The notes beneath the pieces were generated by a model that did not search any database, had not been told where the DNA came from, and saw only the letters and a list, made by a program, of their open reading frames with translations. A program made the translations under genes and the position numbers. From Cladosporium sp. IMV 00045 (Eukaryota > Ascomycota > Dothideomycetes > Cladosporiales > Cladosporiaceae), in the NCBI GenBank assembly GCA_001931905.2, contig MSJI02000451.1, positions 1 through 38,467 on the forward strand: DNA of 38,467 nucleotides, written 5' to 3'. This document shows, one piece after another, positions 10,468 to 20,300 of the stretch (within the stretch, counting starts at the first letter, position 1; every line of letters starts with the position of its first letter).

Positions 10468-11358
10468 ATAATTTTTCTCGCGCCTTCTGCTACGTACTGC
10501 ATAAGCGATAAGGCGCGCTGGCCCTGCAGGGAATAACTTTGGAAGGTTAGAAATGGCCGGGGACATGCTGTGGCGACCTCGAATTTGTCAGGCACTTGTA
10601 TTTGTTCCTTCCACTTTCTTTCTGGCGATGAGGCGTGTTTTGCGGTCATACTCTTACTATTGCTGTCCAGCAGCATTTAAAATACACCTCCCACGCTCTC
10701 CAACTTGTGGGTGAGATTCTGCCAAACTTGACGTTCCGACTTCCCAGCATCAGATTTTCTGGATCGCAACAGCAACTCTTCTGCGCTGCGTTCAACATCA
10801 TTGGACCGTATTTGGAATACCCATTTGGAGACAAACATCAATTGATCGATGATGCCCATAATCAATCTTCTCACGCGTAAGCAAAACGCAGCCAAGACCC
10901 TTCGCATCTGTCTCAATCGACAACAACGTCCAAACGACAACGTATCATCTCTCTTCCCTCACCTCCATCATGCCCCGTACATTTTATAAACACAACCATT
11001 TTTCCAAGTCTGCGACACGACCGAATCACACACAGCTGCATTTGAAGCCTTGGATTCTTCAGAATGTCAAGATTGGACATATCCACTGCAATGTGCAGAG
11101 AAAACACTTGCACCATTAACTTCACAGCGCACGTAGGACGTTATTTCACAAGATACAAGATCCCACCCATCAGTCTCTCATCGCTCTCATAAATCCGCAA
11201 TCGGCAACTTGTCAAGAAATAGACAAGCGATCGAAAGATGCTTTGAGTCTCATCGATATCCTTCAAAACAAACAAACGATCACTGACTTCTCACATACAA
11301 TCCACACTAAGCATTCGAAACCCATGTAAACGATCCGCAATAGTCTGATGGGAACGTC
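10468..11358. other. intergenic, no gene recognised
   Basis: It contains the TRR1 promoter and the downstream flank of the 5S gene. Short frames on both strands (for example 10635-10880) lack family resemblance or splice-supported extension. Confidence 0.45.
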
Positions 11359-11367
11359 AAAAGCAAA
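11359..11367 (-). terminator. RNA polymerase III termination signal of the 5S gene
   Basis: Immediately after the mature 3' end the minus strand reads a run of T, then GC, then TTTT (11362-11359). A T-run is the standard RNA polymerase III stop. Confidence 0.7.
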
Positions 11368-11487
11368 AACATACAACAGGCGGGATTCCCAGATGGTCAC
11401 CCACTCTAGTACTAGTCGCCCGGTTCAGTGCTTATGTATGGCAGAGCGGACGGGATGCCCAGTTCTCACTGACCTGTGGTCGTATGT
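11368..11487 (-). rRNA. 5S ribosomal RNA
   Basis: The minus strand from 11487 reads ACATACGACCACAGG and ends at 11368 with CCTGTTGTATGTT, 120 nt in all, the standard length. The ends pair in a nine-base-pair terminal helix (ACAUACGAC with GUUGUAUGU, one G-U pair). It contains CATCCCGTCCGCTCTGCC and the internal polymerase III promoter core GAGTGGGTGACCA, as in the Neurospora 5S gene. It stands alone, as expected for Pezizomycotina, where 5S genes are scattered rather than linked to the rDNA repeat. No tRNA lies beside it. Length, pairing and terminator look intact, so I regard it as functional. Confidence 0.93.
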
Positions 11488-11757
11488 GATTATCGAGAAA
11501 CAGTCGCGTATCATGAAAACCACACCAAACCAAGCCTCGAGTGCAATACATGTCAGGAGACTGCCTGTCGATTCTGGTATGGTGACGCATCAAGATTCAT
11601 TAGTCCGAGCTGCAAATAGCTTTCTCGACAGCCAATCTACTCTCGGATGAACAGGGCTAAAAGGTGCACGATTAGACATCTGATCCGCCTTATCATCGTC
11701 TACATGAGCTAGCAACGCTGCCGCCAACCAGTATTTATCGAATGCCAAAAAATCCGA

Positions 11758-12852
11758 TCAGATGGGTACCTTCTCCAGGTCCGCGTGGATCTCAGCAAGA
11801 ATGCTCGGCTGCTGAGGCTTGAACCCCATCGCAGCAGCGCGTCTGCCCTCGAAGAGCATATTCGCAGCGACAAGGTGCTTAACCTCTCCTTCACCTGCCA
11901 ACTCGAAAGGTACTTTTCTCGGCTTCGGGCTCGGGAAATGACCTCTCGCATGCATGACCTTCGCGAGCTCGGCCGCCAGATCCTTCCACTGCACCCTGCT
12001 CGTTTCCAGCATATAGTAACGCTCGTAGGACGTGCCTTGGGCCGGACCCTTGGTGGCGAGCTCGGAGATGTTGACCAGGAAGCCGACCAGGTCCAGGATG
12101 TGGATCTGTGACACTGTCAGCAAGCAGCCGGGTGCATGTATGGTTATGCGAGGCGCATTCTAACCGTGCTCACAACAGCCGTTCCTTCGCCAACGTAAGG
12201 AACATATCCGAGTTGCTTCGCATTGCCGACGATCAGACTATACCCAATGCCCATGGTGGGAGAAGAGACACTGGCACCTCCGTACACGACCGAGGGACAA
12301 ACAATGTACGTCTCCACCGCATTGTCCGCTCCGGCCTCAAGGACAAGGGTGTCAGACTGTCCGTTGAACATGTCCTTGTGGATCGCCTTGATGTCCTCAA
12401 TCCTGGAGTCGTTCCAGACCTTGCTCTCCGGGTTGAAATTGCCAGAGGTGCCAAAATCGATCCAATTGCCGCCGCCGCTGATGTGGATCAATTTGCCTTT
12501 TAAGCCGGATGGCTTTGCTTTCTGTCCTGCAATGATAGCTTCGACAAGATCACCAGTGAAAGAACTGCCAGCGTTGACGGCGATGTCATGCTCTCTACTA
12601 AGTTTACTGATTTTCTCGACATCACCGAAGTCGCCGACCACGATGCGGTCTGCTTTCAGTCCCGCTTTGAGCTCATCTTCGGGCTTTGTGCTGCGCACGT
12701 ATGCGGTTACAGGCCAGTCTGGATGGGCTTGTTTGATGGCTTTGACATACGGTGCTTGGATGAAAGGTTAGATCAAACATAGAGGTGCGATGTTGTTATA
12801 GATACATACCGCCGATGAAGCCAGAAGCGCCGAAAACGACGATCGAAGGCAT
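11758..12852 (-). CDS. NmrA-like / NAD(P)-dependent epimerase-dehydratase family protein
   Basis: Three exons: 12852-12810, 12754-12165 and 12105-11758, giving 326 aa. Intron 1 (12809-12755, 55 bp) is GTATGT...CTAACC...CAAG. Intron 2 (12164-12106, 59 bp) uses a weaker GTTAGA donor, with CTGAC and CACAG. An alternative GTGAGC donor nine bases upstream (12173) is also in phase and would drop three residues. I prefer GTTAGA because it gives GEGTAVVSTIHILDLVGF, which aligns without a gap to the G-x-G-x-x-x-W-x-x-V-H-V-x-D-L block of the family. The N-terminal MPSIVVFGASGFIG is a Rossmann dinucleotide site. VCPSVVYGGAS at mid-protein is typical of atypical short-chain dehydrogenases. Substrate unknown; it could be an oxidoreductase or a redox-sensing regulator. 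No biosynthetic neighbours. Confidence 0.85.
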
Positions 12853-14143
12853 TTTGTTGATCATGATGGCTGGAATGGTCCGAAGTTTGGATCACTGTCG
12901 ACGATGATCTTTCGTGGATAGTAAAATTGCCTCTGGAAACGCGGGCTTGAATGGTGGAAAGGATAATTTGACCTTTGCAAATAGAATTGACCACACTCTT
13001 ATACTCGCGGTCTGTTGCGAGCATCGCAGCTTGCATTCTCGGATTTGTATAGCCTATCATCCAGACCAGATGCATTTCTAAGCTGCAATCTTGACACACT
13101 GGTGGGAGGATGAGAAGACCCAAGACCTGACCGATTGTAAGCAACCATTTCGATCAAGCTGCTTCCAATGGATGACAGCAAGTCTCAACGTACCTTACGG
13201 ACAGGCAGAGAAGCCTAGAGTGTCTCGGATATGAGCTCTGTATTTCCAAGCATTGGTCATAGGTCATGTTGGTGACTCGGCGGTAATTAACACGTGCTCA
13301 AGCCTTCGGATTATGATGGTCCATGTTCAGGCATGGTCCAGATCAGCGATCACGCAGCTCGGCTGCTTTGCGATGCTGTCCAAAGTACCACCGAGGATTT
13401 CCAGGATATAGGCTGAGCGTCACCCTGGGATATGCATTGTTGCAAAGGGAAGCTTGAAAGCGATAAGCATTCAGTCAAGGTGTTCGGAAGTCGGCTTTGT
13501 TCACCACGGAGACGAAATCGCGCCTCTTACGATTGCTAAGCTCATCACGAGCGCGAGATAACACTGAAGTTGCTGAATCCCACCTCTTCCTTTCCGTCAA
13601 CATTCGCTTTTCGAGCAGTCACGCGGCAGCATCTCGGCGTGATCGCTAAGCAAAGCAATTTGACATCATTATCCCAAGTTACTTCCACTCAAATCACATG
13701 TACAAGTCGAAGGAAATCACAGACTTGCAACGATACTTTGACATGACTACATAATCAACATTCTCAAAGTCAAGCAACATGTTAAAGTCGGACATAGTAT
13801 CTGCGATGAGCTAAAGAACCATCGGTAACTGGAGAGCGCATATCGGACATAGACCTAGATGCGAAGTACCACTTTATGGGCCCATCGAGCAACATGACCT
13901 ACAATCCACATCTTCTTACAGAAATAGGAAGGTCATTCAAACGGTACTCAAAGCGATCGATCGTCGCAGTCCTAAATATTCAGCCCCCGACATACAACCA
14001 TTCGAAACACAGATATCTTTCGCCGACTTCTCCGTCCGCTGGGTGTAAAGTACATGGCAAGAGATTTTGTTAGCTCCTGCAAACTTGTATAAACTCGGTC
14101 GGCAATAGGCGTCTGAGATATATACTGCCCCTCCTGGCTGCTA
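12853..14143. other. intergenic, no gene recognised
   Basis: A 1.3-kb stretch between the start of the NmrA-like gene and the QCR8-like remnant. Frames are short and broken and lack splice-consistent extension. No terminal inverted repeats, LTR or transposase motif was seen. It begins the gene-poor half of the window. Confidence 0.5.
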
Positions 14144-14625
14144 TCAACACTCATCATCTTCCCCATGCAGATGCCGTCCTTCTTTCGAATTCAAGAAATG
14201 ATTCCTGCAAGCCCGCAGCGTAAGCTAACAGCGTGAGCAGTGTCAAGGCATTTTGCCCGAACATAACTCTTTTCAGCCCACTGCATCAGGAAATACGCAG
14301 CGACAAAAGGCGGCGCGACGAACATGAATTGACTCCTGCACCTCTGGAAGGTGTTGACGCTGCAGTCGCGTGTCAAGAAGTGTTTCGAGATGGCTACTCG
14401 GTTAGGTGAGATTTTGTAGGTGATGATGCCGTTTTGCTTCTGGAGATCTGAGAGAAACTGGTATCAGTGACACTGCATGTAACGGCATGCCTCGAAGTGA
14501 GAAAGGTTACCTTTGTGGCCTCAGCAGAGGACGGGGATTCGACTGCGTGGCTGGTATCAATTGCTGCGCTAATGATATGAAAGAGGTTTCACTTACGGCT
14601 TCGGGATGTTCTGATTGTATTCCAT
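14144..14625 (-). pseudogene. QCR8: QCR8-like gene (cytochrome bc1 complex subunit 8), diverged and frame-broken
   Basis: Exons 14625-14597 and 14550-14511 and an exon from 14457 join in phase (introns of 46 and 53 bp; donors GTAAGT and GTAACC; both acceptors ACCAG). The product contains QKQNGIITYKISPNR and NTFQRCRSQFMFVAPPFVAAYFLMQWAE (read in two parts), the core of the subunit that sits beside cytochrome b in complex III. The family C-terminus (NHFLNSKEGRHLHGEDDEC, 14203-14144) is also present but lies behind a last intron whose phase is off by one base: as read, splicing 14245-ish to 14205 gives a stop after four residues, and no splicing gives an unrelated tail to 14191 (111 aa). The central segment VAISKHFLTRDCSV and the N-terminus differ from ordinary QCR8. 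It is either a decaying paralogue or a diverged gene with one base missing in the assembly. Confidence 0.7.
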
Positions 14626-15859
14626 CGTAGCGTCTATGAGTTATAATTCGGATTTTGGCACTGCTGCACGACAATGGTCGAACCTCTCAGGAAGGAGCAA
14701 GTATACAGAATATATTGTCATGATGGCAACGGTGGGCTCCGACTTTCCATGGCGCTTGATCGCGATCCTGGGAATTTAGTCTCGATAAAAACGATTGTCT
14801 TGGACAAAGTCGGTGCCAAAAGCACACCGAAAGCCGAAGGATTGTCTTGCCGCTTTAGCGAGCGCTTCAGAAGCAAGGATTAGTTGCGTTGCCACATAGC
14901 CGCGAAGGTTGGTCCAAAGCGTGGCGGGTTCTTGTGAGTCGCCATACATCGAAATATTGTTCCATCCGCGAGCAGATCTGAAGATCAATACGATTGTGAC
15001 AAAGTGAACGGGAACTTTGGCCAAAAGTTCATGCATAGTCGTGGCGGAGGGTTGCCAAAGGATTCATTCGAGGTATGGGATGCGCATTGGCGCGACGTTG
15101 ACAAGCCTCGCTACGAAGGACGAGGGAGGCTCAGATGTTGCCTTTAGCCTGTGCTTCAAATGTTGTTTCCCATGCTGCCGTGGATGATTTGTCGATGATA
15201 GGTCCAAGGATGGCGAGTTGTCTGAGATGGAAGATTAGTGGTAGCATCCTAGAGCCGGAGGAGGGCTGGATAATGGTGTCTCAACTCGCTCAAAAGCCGT
15301 GGCGTGGCGGCTTGGGCTGGTTGTTGAGCAGAATCGCATGTCAAAGAAGAAGAATTTCCAACCGCAGAGCACACATAAAAGACCAATGATGGACACCTGA
15401 GAGCATACTTTGCTGGCGAGTTCGTGACACTGTGCATTTTTCTTTTTACTTATCCGCATCCCGTGCTGAAGCAATCGCCCCTTTGGTATGCGGTGCTTCT
15501 TGTGACGGCCCGCCGCCTGCTCTGGCTGTGTCGTGTGCAAGCCTTCGTGGCATGTGATCGGCTGCTGCCACTCATCCCAGTGCTATCATAAACATTTGGT
15601 TCTCAGCGGGTTGGCATGGGTCTGTGAATTGGCTCTCAGTTGAGCCGGAAGTTGGTGATGATGTCTTGGCGGCGATCTCGATTCCTTGCATCCAAGCGAC
15701 AGCGACCTCGTGTGCCACACCGGGAGAATACGTTCAACCCACGCCGCACGAACACCCGGAGGCGGCTCTTTGGTGGGCACCGAGAGTTGCCCATGATACT
15801 GAAACCGCCCAGGATGCGATCCCATTTAATCTAAACACCTTTACACCCTACCATCCGCA
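14626..15859. other. intergenic, no gene recognised
   Basis: It holds the presumed promoter of the QCR8-like gene and the upstream region of the ankyrin gene. A minus-strand ATG frame at 14776-15036 (86 aa) resembles no family I know. Nothing else is supported. Confidence 0.45.
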
Positions 15860-15946
15860 ATGAAAACCATTGTCGTCGGCGCCTCGAGGAATCACCTATC
15901 ACTATGGCTTCGACTGGAGACATCGACCGAATGGAAACTCTTCTGA
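15860..15946 (+). promoter_or_regulatory. upstream ORF overlapping the ankyrin gene start
   Basis: An ATG at 15860 opens a 28-codon frame ending with TGA at 15944-15946, past the main ATG at 15904 and in another frame. Scanning ribosomes that use it would skip the main start. Its first nine codons (MKTIVVGAS) look like the start of a Rossmann-fold protein, which may be chance or a relic. Confidence 0.4.
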
Positions 15947-16656
15947 GCGAACAGGAGTCACCATCAGAGGAAACCATTCAAGCACTCTTCGTGACCGCAG
16001 CAAAAAGCGAGGATCTTGGCGCTATCAACTCTCTGTTGGATCAATACCCTACTGTTCCCTTGAACGAGGAGATCCTCCGAGGCGCGGTTAACACAGGCTC
16101 GATCCCTATCACAAGGGCCCTACTGGCCCGAGATCCTGGTATTATAAATATGCCCTTCGACCATCGCGGATCAGCTCTTATCGTAGCCTGCATGGGTCGA
16201 CAAAACACCGAGTATCTACGATTCCTCCTTGAAGCCGGTGCAAATCCAAATATGGACCCAGACGCAGCAGCCTTTCCACTTACGCTAGTCGCGTTTCTAT
16301 ATACAGATCCCGTCGCAATCGACCTGCTACTGAAGCATGGTGCCCTTACAAAGGGCACAGGTGCGCTAGCTTCTGCCGCCCAGAAGGGAAAAGAGGCTAT
16401 GGTGCTCCGTCTCTTGGAAGGCGGAGCCCGTCCAATAGCCGAAGTCAAAGCTTACGGGCTTTATAACACTGGCTCGCCCCTCCATCTGGCTGTCAGCCAT
16501 GGCTATGATAGCATAGTCGGAATGCTGCTACAGTACGGTGCTGACCCAAATGCTACCGATCACAATGGTTCGACGGCCATGGAGATTGCGGAACAGATGG
16601 AGCTGGAGGGAAAGGATGTGTCAAAGATGTTGGAGATTTTGAGAAAGCAGGGTTAG
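15904..16656 (+). CDS. small ankyrin-repeat protein
   Basis: Uninterrupted 250-aa frame. It consists of about six ankyrin-type repeats: DIDRMETLL, DLGAINSLLDQYPTV, SIPITRALLARDPGI, then GSALIVACMGRQNTEYLRFL with EAGANPN, a degenerate repeat ending DLLLKHGA, one ending LRLLEGGARP, and a canonical SPLHLAVSHGYDSIVGMLLQ with YGADPNATDHNGSTAMEIAE. There is no signal peptide, membrane span or effector domain. The role is presumably protein binding; partner unknown. It converges on the large ankyrin NLR (minus strand, ending at 17304) about 650 bp away, so it may be a repeat-domain relic of a former NLR or a stand-alone gene. The frame is well preserved. I chose the ATG at 15904, which is preceded by an overlapping upstream ORF that could lower its translation. 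Confidence 0.75.
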   Translation: MASTGDIDRMETLLSEQESPSEETIQALFVTAAKSEDLGAINSLLDQYPTVPLNEEILRGAVNTGSIPITRALLARDPGIINMPFDHRGSALIVACMGRQNTEYLRFLLEAGANPNMDPDAAAFPLTLVAFLYTDPVAIDLLLKHGALTKGTGALASAAQKGKEAMVLRLLEGGARPIAEVKAYGLYNTGSPLHLAVSHGYDSIVGMLLQYGADPNATDHNGSTAMEIAEQMELEGKDVSKMLEILRKQG

Positions 16657-17303
16657 ACCTGCGCCGCGTTCATCTACAGCAGATGCCTCACACGGTGCGA
16701 ACGTGGAAAGGCCGTCGTCTATGGCGCGGATGTACTTATCGGCAACCACACGAGCCATTTGGCGGAAACGGCTATGCGAGGTCTTCTCCTCTTACCAGAT
16801 GGTACACGAACTTTGGGTGTCCTAATCTGAGAATGTTGTAATCTTGCTATGCGTCTTTATACAGTCACGCACGTGTTTCAGAATTCGAGATTAATCTCGA
16901 GAGCAATTGATGGATCTCATTCACCAGACATGACCATACAGGTAAGTGAAGAAGGGTCCAAACTTATCTTCACCTACCTTACAAGCCGTCTTGACAGATT
17001 GACCGGATCACCCTTCTTCACTGTTCAATCTAGTATACTTCTCAAGTGGTGGGACTGCGCATGTCATATTACTATTGTTGTTCGGCAACAAGAACACGCG
17101 CGCTCTGGAAATAAAGATTCTGCAATGCTCCGGAGCCAATCTATGTATAAACTTCAACGCCGTCTGACCTTGGCTTCTGCTAATCGAACACAGCATTCCA
17201 TTCTTTCATATGTCTCGTCGCCTCGCGGTCTTAGTGAACATCCGAAGGCATCAAATGCTGCTTGAAACTTCATTTGGTCACCATCTTAGTAGGTTAGCCA
17301 TCT
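16657..17303. other. convergent intergenic region with possible ankyrin relics
   Basis: Between two convergent genes. Just past the ankyrin stop, different frames read DASHGANVE (from about 16681) and YGADVLIGNH (about 16719-16750), both resembling the loop-and-hairpin of ankyrin repeats. The ancestral repeat domain may have been longer. The remaining 500 bp shows nothing. Confidence 0.35.
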
Positions 17304-20300
17304 CTAGCATTGCGGATGCTCTGGTCGATCACCGATTTTCCCTGAAGGTCGCACGAGAGAAGAAGTGGAAGAGGTAAAAGAAGCTAAGAGATCTCCAATC
17401 TTTAGCCAGCCCTTCGCAAGAGCGAGCTCCGCTGGAGTGGTTCCATCAATAGTGCAAGCAAGGCTGTCCGCTCCGTGCTCCAGGAGGTACTTTGTGGTCT
17501 CGAGTCTGCCTCCCTCGACAGCCCAGTGTAGTGGAGTTCGCTGGTGCCAGTTTCGTTCGTCTACACAAGACCCTTTTTCGAGAATCAGACTTACGATATC
17601 TGTACGGCCCTTTTGAGCAGCGCAATGAATTGCTTTGTTACCATTCTCGAGTCGCAAGTGAAGGTCAGCCCCTTTGTCCTCCAGCAGCCAGCGAACAATG
17701 TCAGCATGTCCACCATATGCAGCTTGGTGAAGCACACTCCACCCGCATCCATCCTGGACATCGACGCTTAGATTGGGCAACATGCGTTCGAGAAGTTCTC
17801 TATCGCCCCTCCCTGCTGCGTCGAAAAATGTTGTAATACTTCGGCCAAGATCCTGGAGGATGCGGATCGCTGCTTCCTTGTCATGCACGTCTGTATCATC
17901 GCTCCGAGGTTCCGTTCCTCCTTCAAACGAGAGAAGCATGGCCAAGAGCGACTGATTTTGGGAACATGCCGCCGCTAAGACGACGTTACAGCAACACAAG
18001 GAGTGTCCTTCTCTATGGGAGCCGTGGCAGTCGGTCCGTGCAAGTAGCTCCTCCCGGAGTGGAGTTGAAGATGCAAGTAGAGAGGAGGTGCAAGATCGAA
18101 AACAGAGCTCAAGAGTGTGGTTGGCTTTCAGTATCGAACGCGAGACATCCTCGTGGCCATTGCTCGTAGCGAAGATAAGGGCGTGGCCGTGGATTGACAT
18201 CAGACGTTTCGCGCCAGCTGTAGCCTCGTTTGCAATGCGAGCAGACTCTGGCCACAAGAAATCAGAAGTGTCGGGGGCCTCTTGAATGTGAGTCGATGTC
18301 GTGTTCTGCGCACCCTGAAGAAGAATTTCGACCACGCTCAGATTCCCCCTTCTTGCAACAGCTTCCAACGGACTCCACGAACCATGGACTGATGCTAACG
18401 GATTTGCCCCCCACTTGATCAAGAGTCGGATCGTCGTCTCGTGACCATACACACATGCAGCCTGAAGGGCATTACCGTAGCGTCCCCCTCGGGCGTTGAC
18501 CTCGGCCCCCTTCTCGAGTAGTATGCCTACCACTTTCTCGTGGCCCCTTAAGCACGCAGCATGGAGGGCGTTGCCGAAGTCTCCCCCTTGGGCGTTGACC
18601 TCGGCCCCCTTCTCGAGTAGTATGCCTACCACTTTCTCGTGGCCCCTTAAGCACGCAGCATGGAGGGCGTTACCGAAGTCTCCCCCTTGGGCGTTGACCT
18701 CGGCCCCCTTCTCGAGTAGTATGCCTACCACTTTCTCGTGGCCCCTTAAGCACGCAGCCTGGAGGGCGTTGNNNNNNNNNNNNNNNNNNNNNNNNNNNNN
18801 NNNNNNNNNNNNNNNNNNNNNNNNNNNNNNNNNNNNNNNNNNNNNNNNTCCCCCTGGGGCGTTGACATCGGCCCCCTTCTCGAGTAGCATCGCTGCCACT
18901 TTCTCGTGGCCCCCAAAACACGCAGCATGGAGGGCGTTGCCGTAGTGTCCCCCTTGGGCGTTGACCTCGGCCCCCTTCTCGAGTAGTATGCCTACCACTT
19001 TCTCGTGGCCCCTTAAGCACGCAGCCTGGAGGGCGTTGTGGTAGTCTCCCCTTCGGGCGTTGACCTCGGCCCCCTTCTCGAGTAGCATCGCTGCCAGTTT
19101 CTCGTGGCCCTCAAAACACGCAGCCTGGAGGGCGTTGCCGTGGTGTCCCCCTGGGGCGTTGACATTGGCCCCCTTCTCGAGTAGCATGGCTGCCAGCTTC
19201 TTGTGTCCTCTGACTGCTACGTAGTATAGTGGTGTGACACCTTTCTCGTCCAAGACATTTGGATCAGGATGGAGGGTTAAGAGTCTCATGGCAAGAGGCT
19301 GCAGGTTCGCCATGCACGCGCGGTGGAGGGCTGATTGGGATTGTTTGCTTGATTCCAGCCATCCCTGGAATTCAGGTATCTCGGACAAGAGTGTAGCATA
19401 CACCAGGTCTCCTTTCGCAAATGGGACCTGATAATCTTGGAAATCTGACCAGGTGTCCCCATGCAAATGTGGTGATCCAGTAACTGCAGGGACAGACCTC
19501 AGCTGGAGAATGCTCGGAACAAGTCCATCACTGGGAGCTAGAAGTCGATTAAATTGGCTTTGCAGTTTATTTGGAAGTCTCCCAGCGTGCAGTGTGTGGT
19601 AATCGAATGAGTTTGCAGCATACCAAGAGAAGGGTATATCTTCTAAACGGTAGTATAGATCTCCCTCGTAACGGCATGCACCAGAGTGAATGTCGAGATG
19701 ATCAAGATGCGAGAGGCACATCATTGAAAGGGCCTCGTGTGCTCTCTCTTCGGTGAGGTGTTGACCAAAGAATGACGAGAGCACTGGCTTTTTGGATCCT
19801 GTGAAAAACTCTTGTACAGAGTAATGTGTAGGACGAATGAGGCTGCGTGCTCCCGAAGTCGGCTGCTCTTGAACTATCAGATTAGCGCACGCTTCGAGGA
19901 TGACATCTACGGAGTACAGTTCCGATTCATCGTCAGAGCGAGGAGGGTTCTCGGAAACTGCGTGTTGTAGTTCCTTCGACGTTAGGGGCCGTTGAGCAAA
20001 AAGCACCCACTGAAAGCAACGGAGCGCAAGATCTCGTGAGGTTGGTGGCTTCTCACTGATTTGGTCGATGACCCGGACGTACGTATCGTCTAATCCGGCT
20101 GGAAGGTGTGCAAGAGCGTTTTTGACCTCGTCTTCCCTCTTAGTGACGCTTACGGCACAAAGACTTTGTAGCTGCAGTTGAACCCACAGGAACCTGCAAG
20201 GTTTTAGCTGCTTTGTATCTTGCTTCTCATATTTTCGCAGCCGGGTTACTTACATGCCGTTTGCCTTGCTGGTCAAAGTTTTGACCACTTCTACCGCAAG

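Noticed and set aside
14776..15036. 86-aa ATG frame (minus)
   Set aside because: No recognisable family, no convincing splice extension; length is within chance for this sequence.
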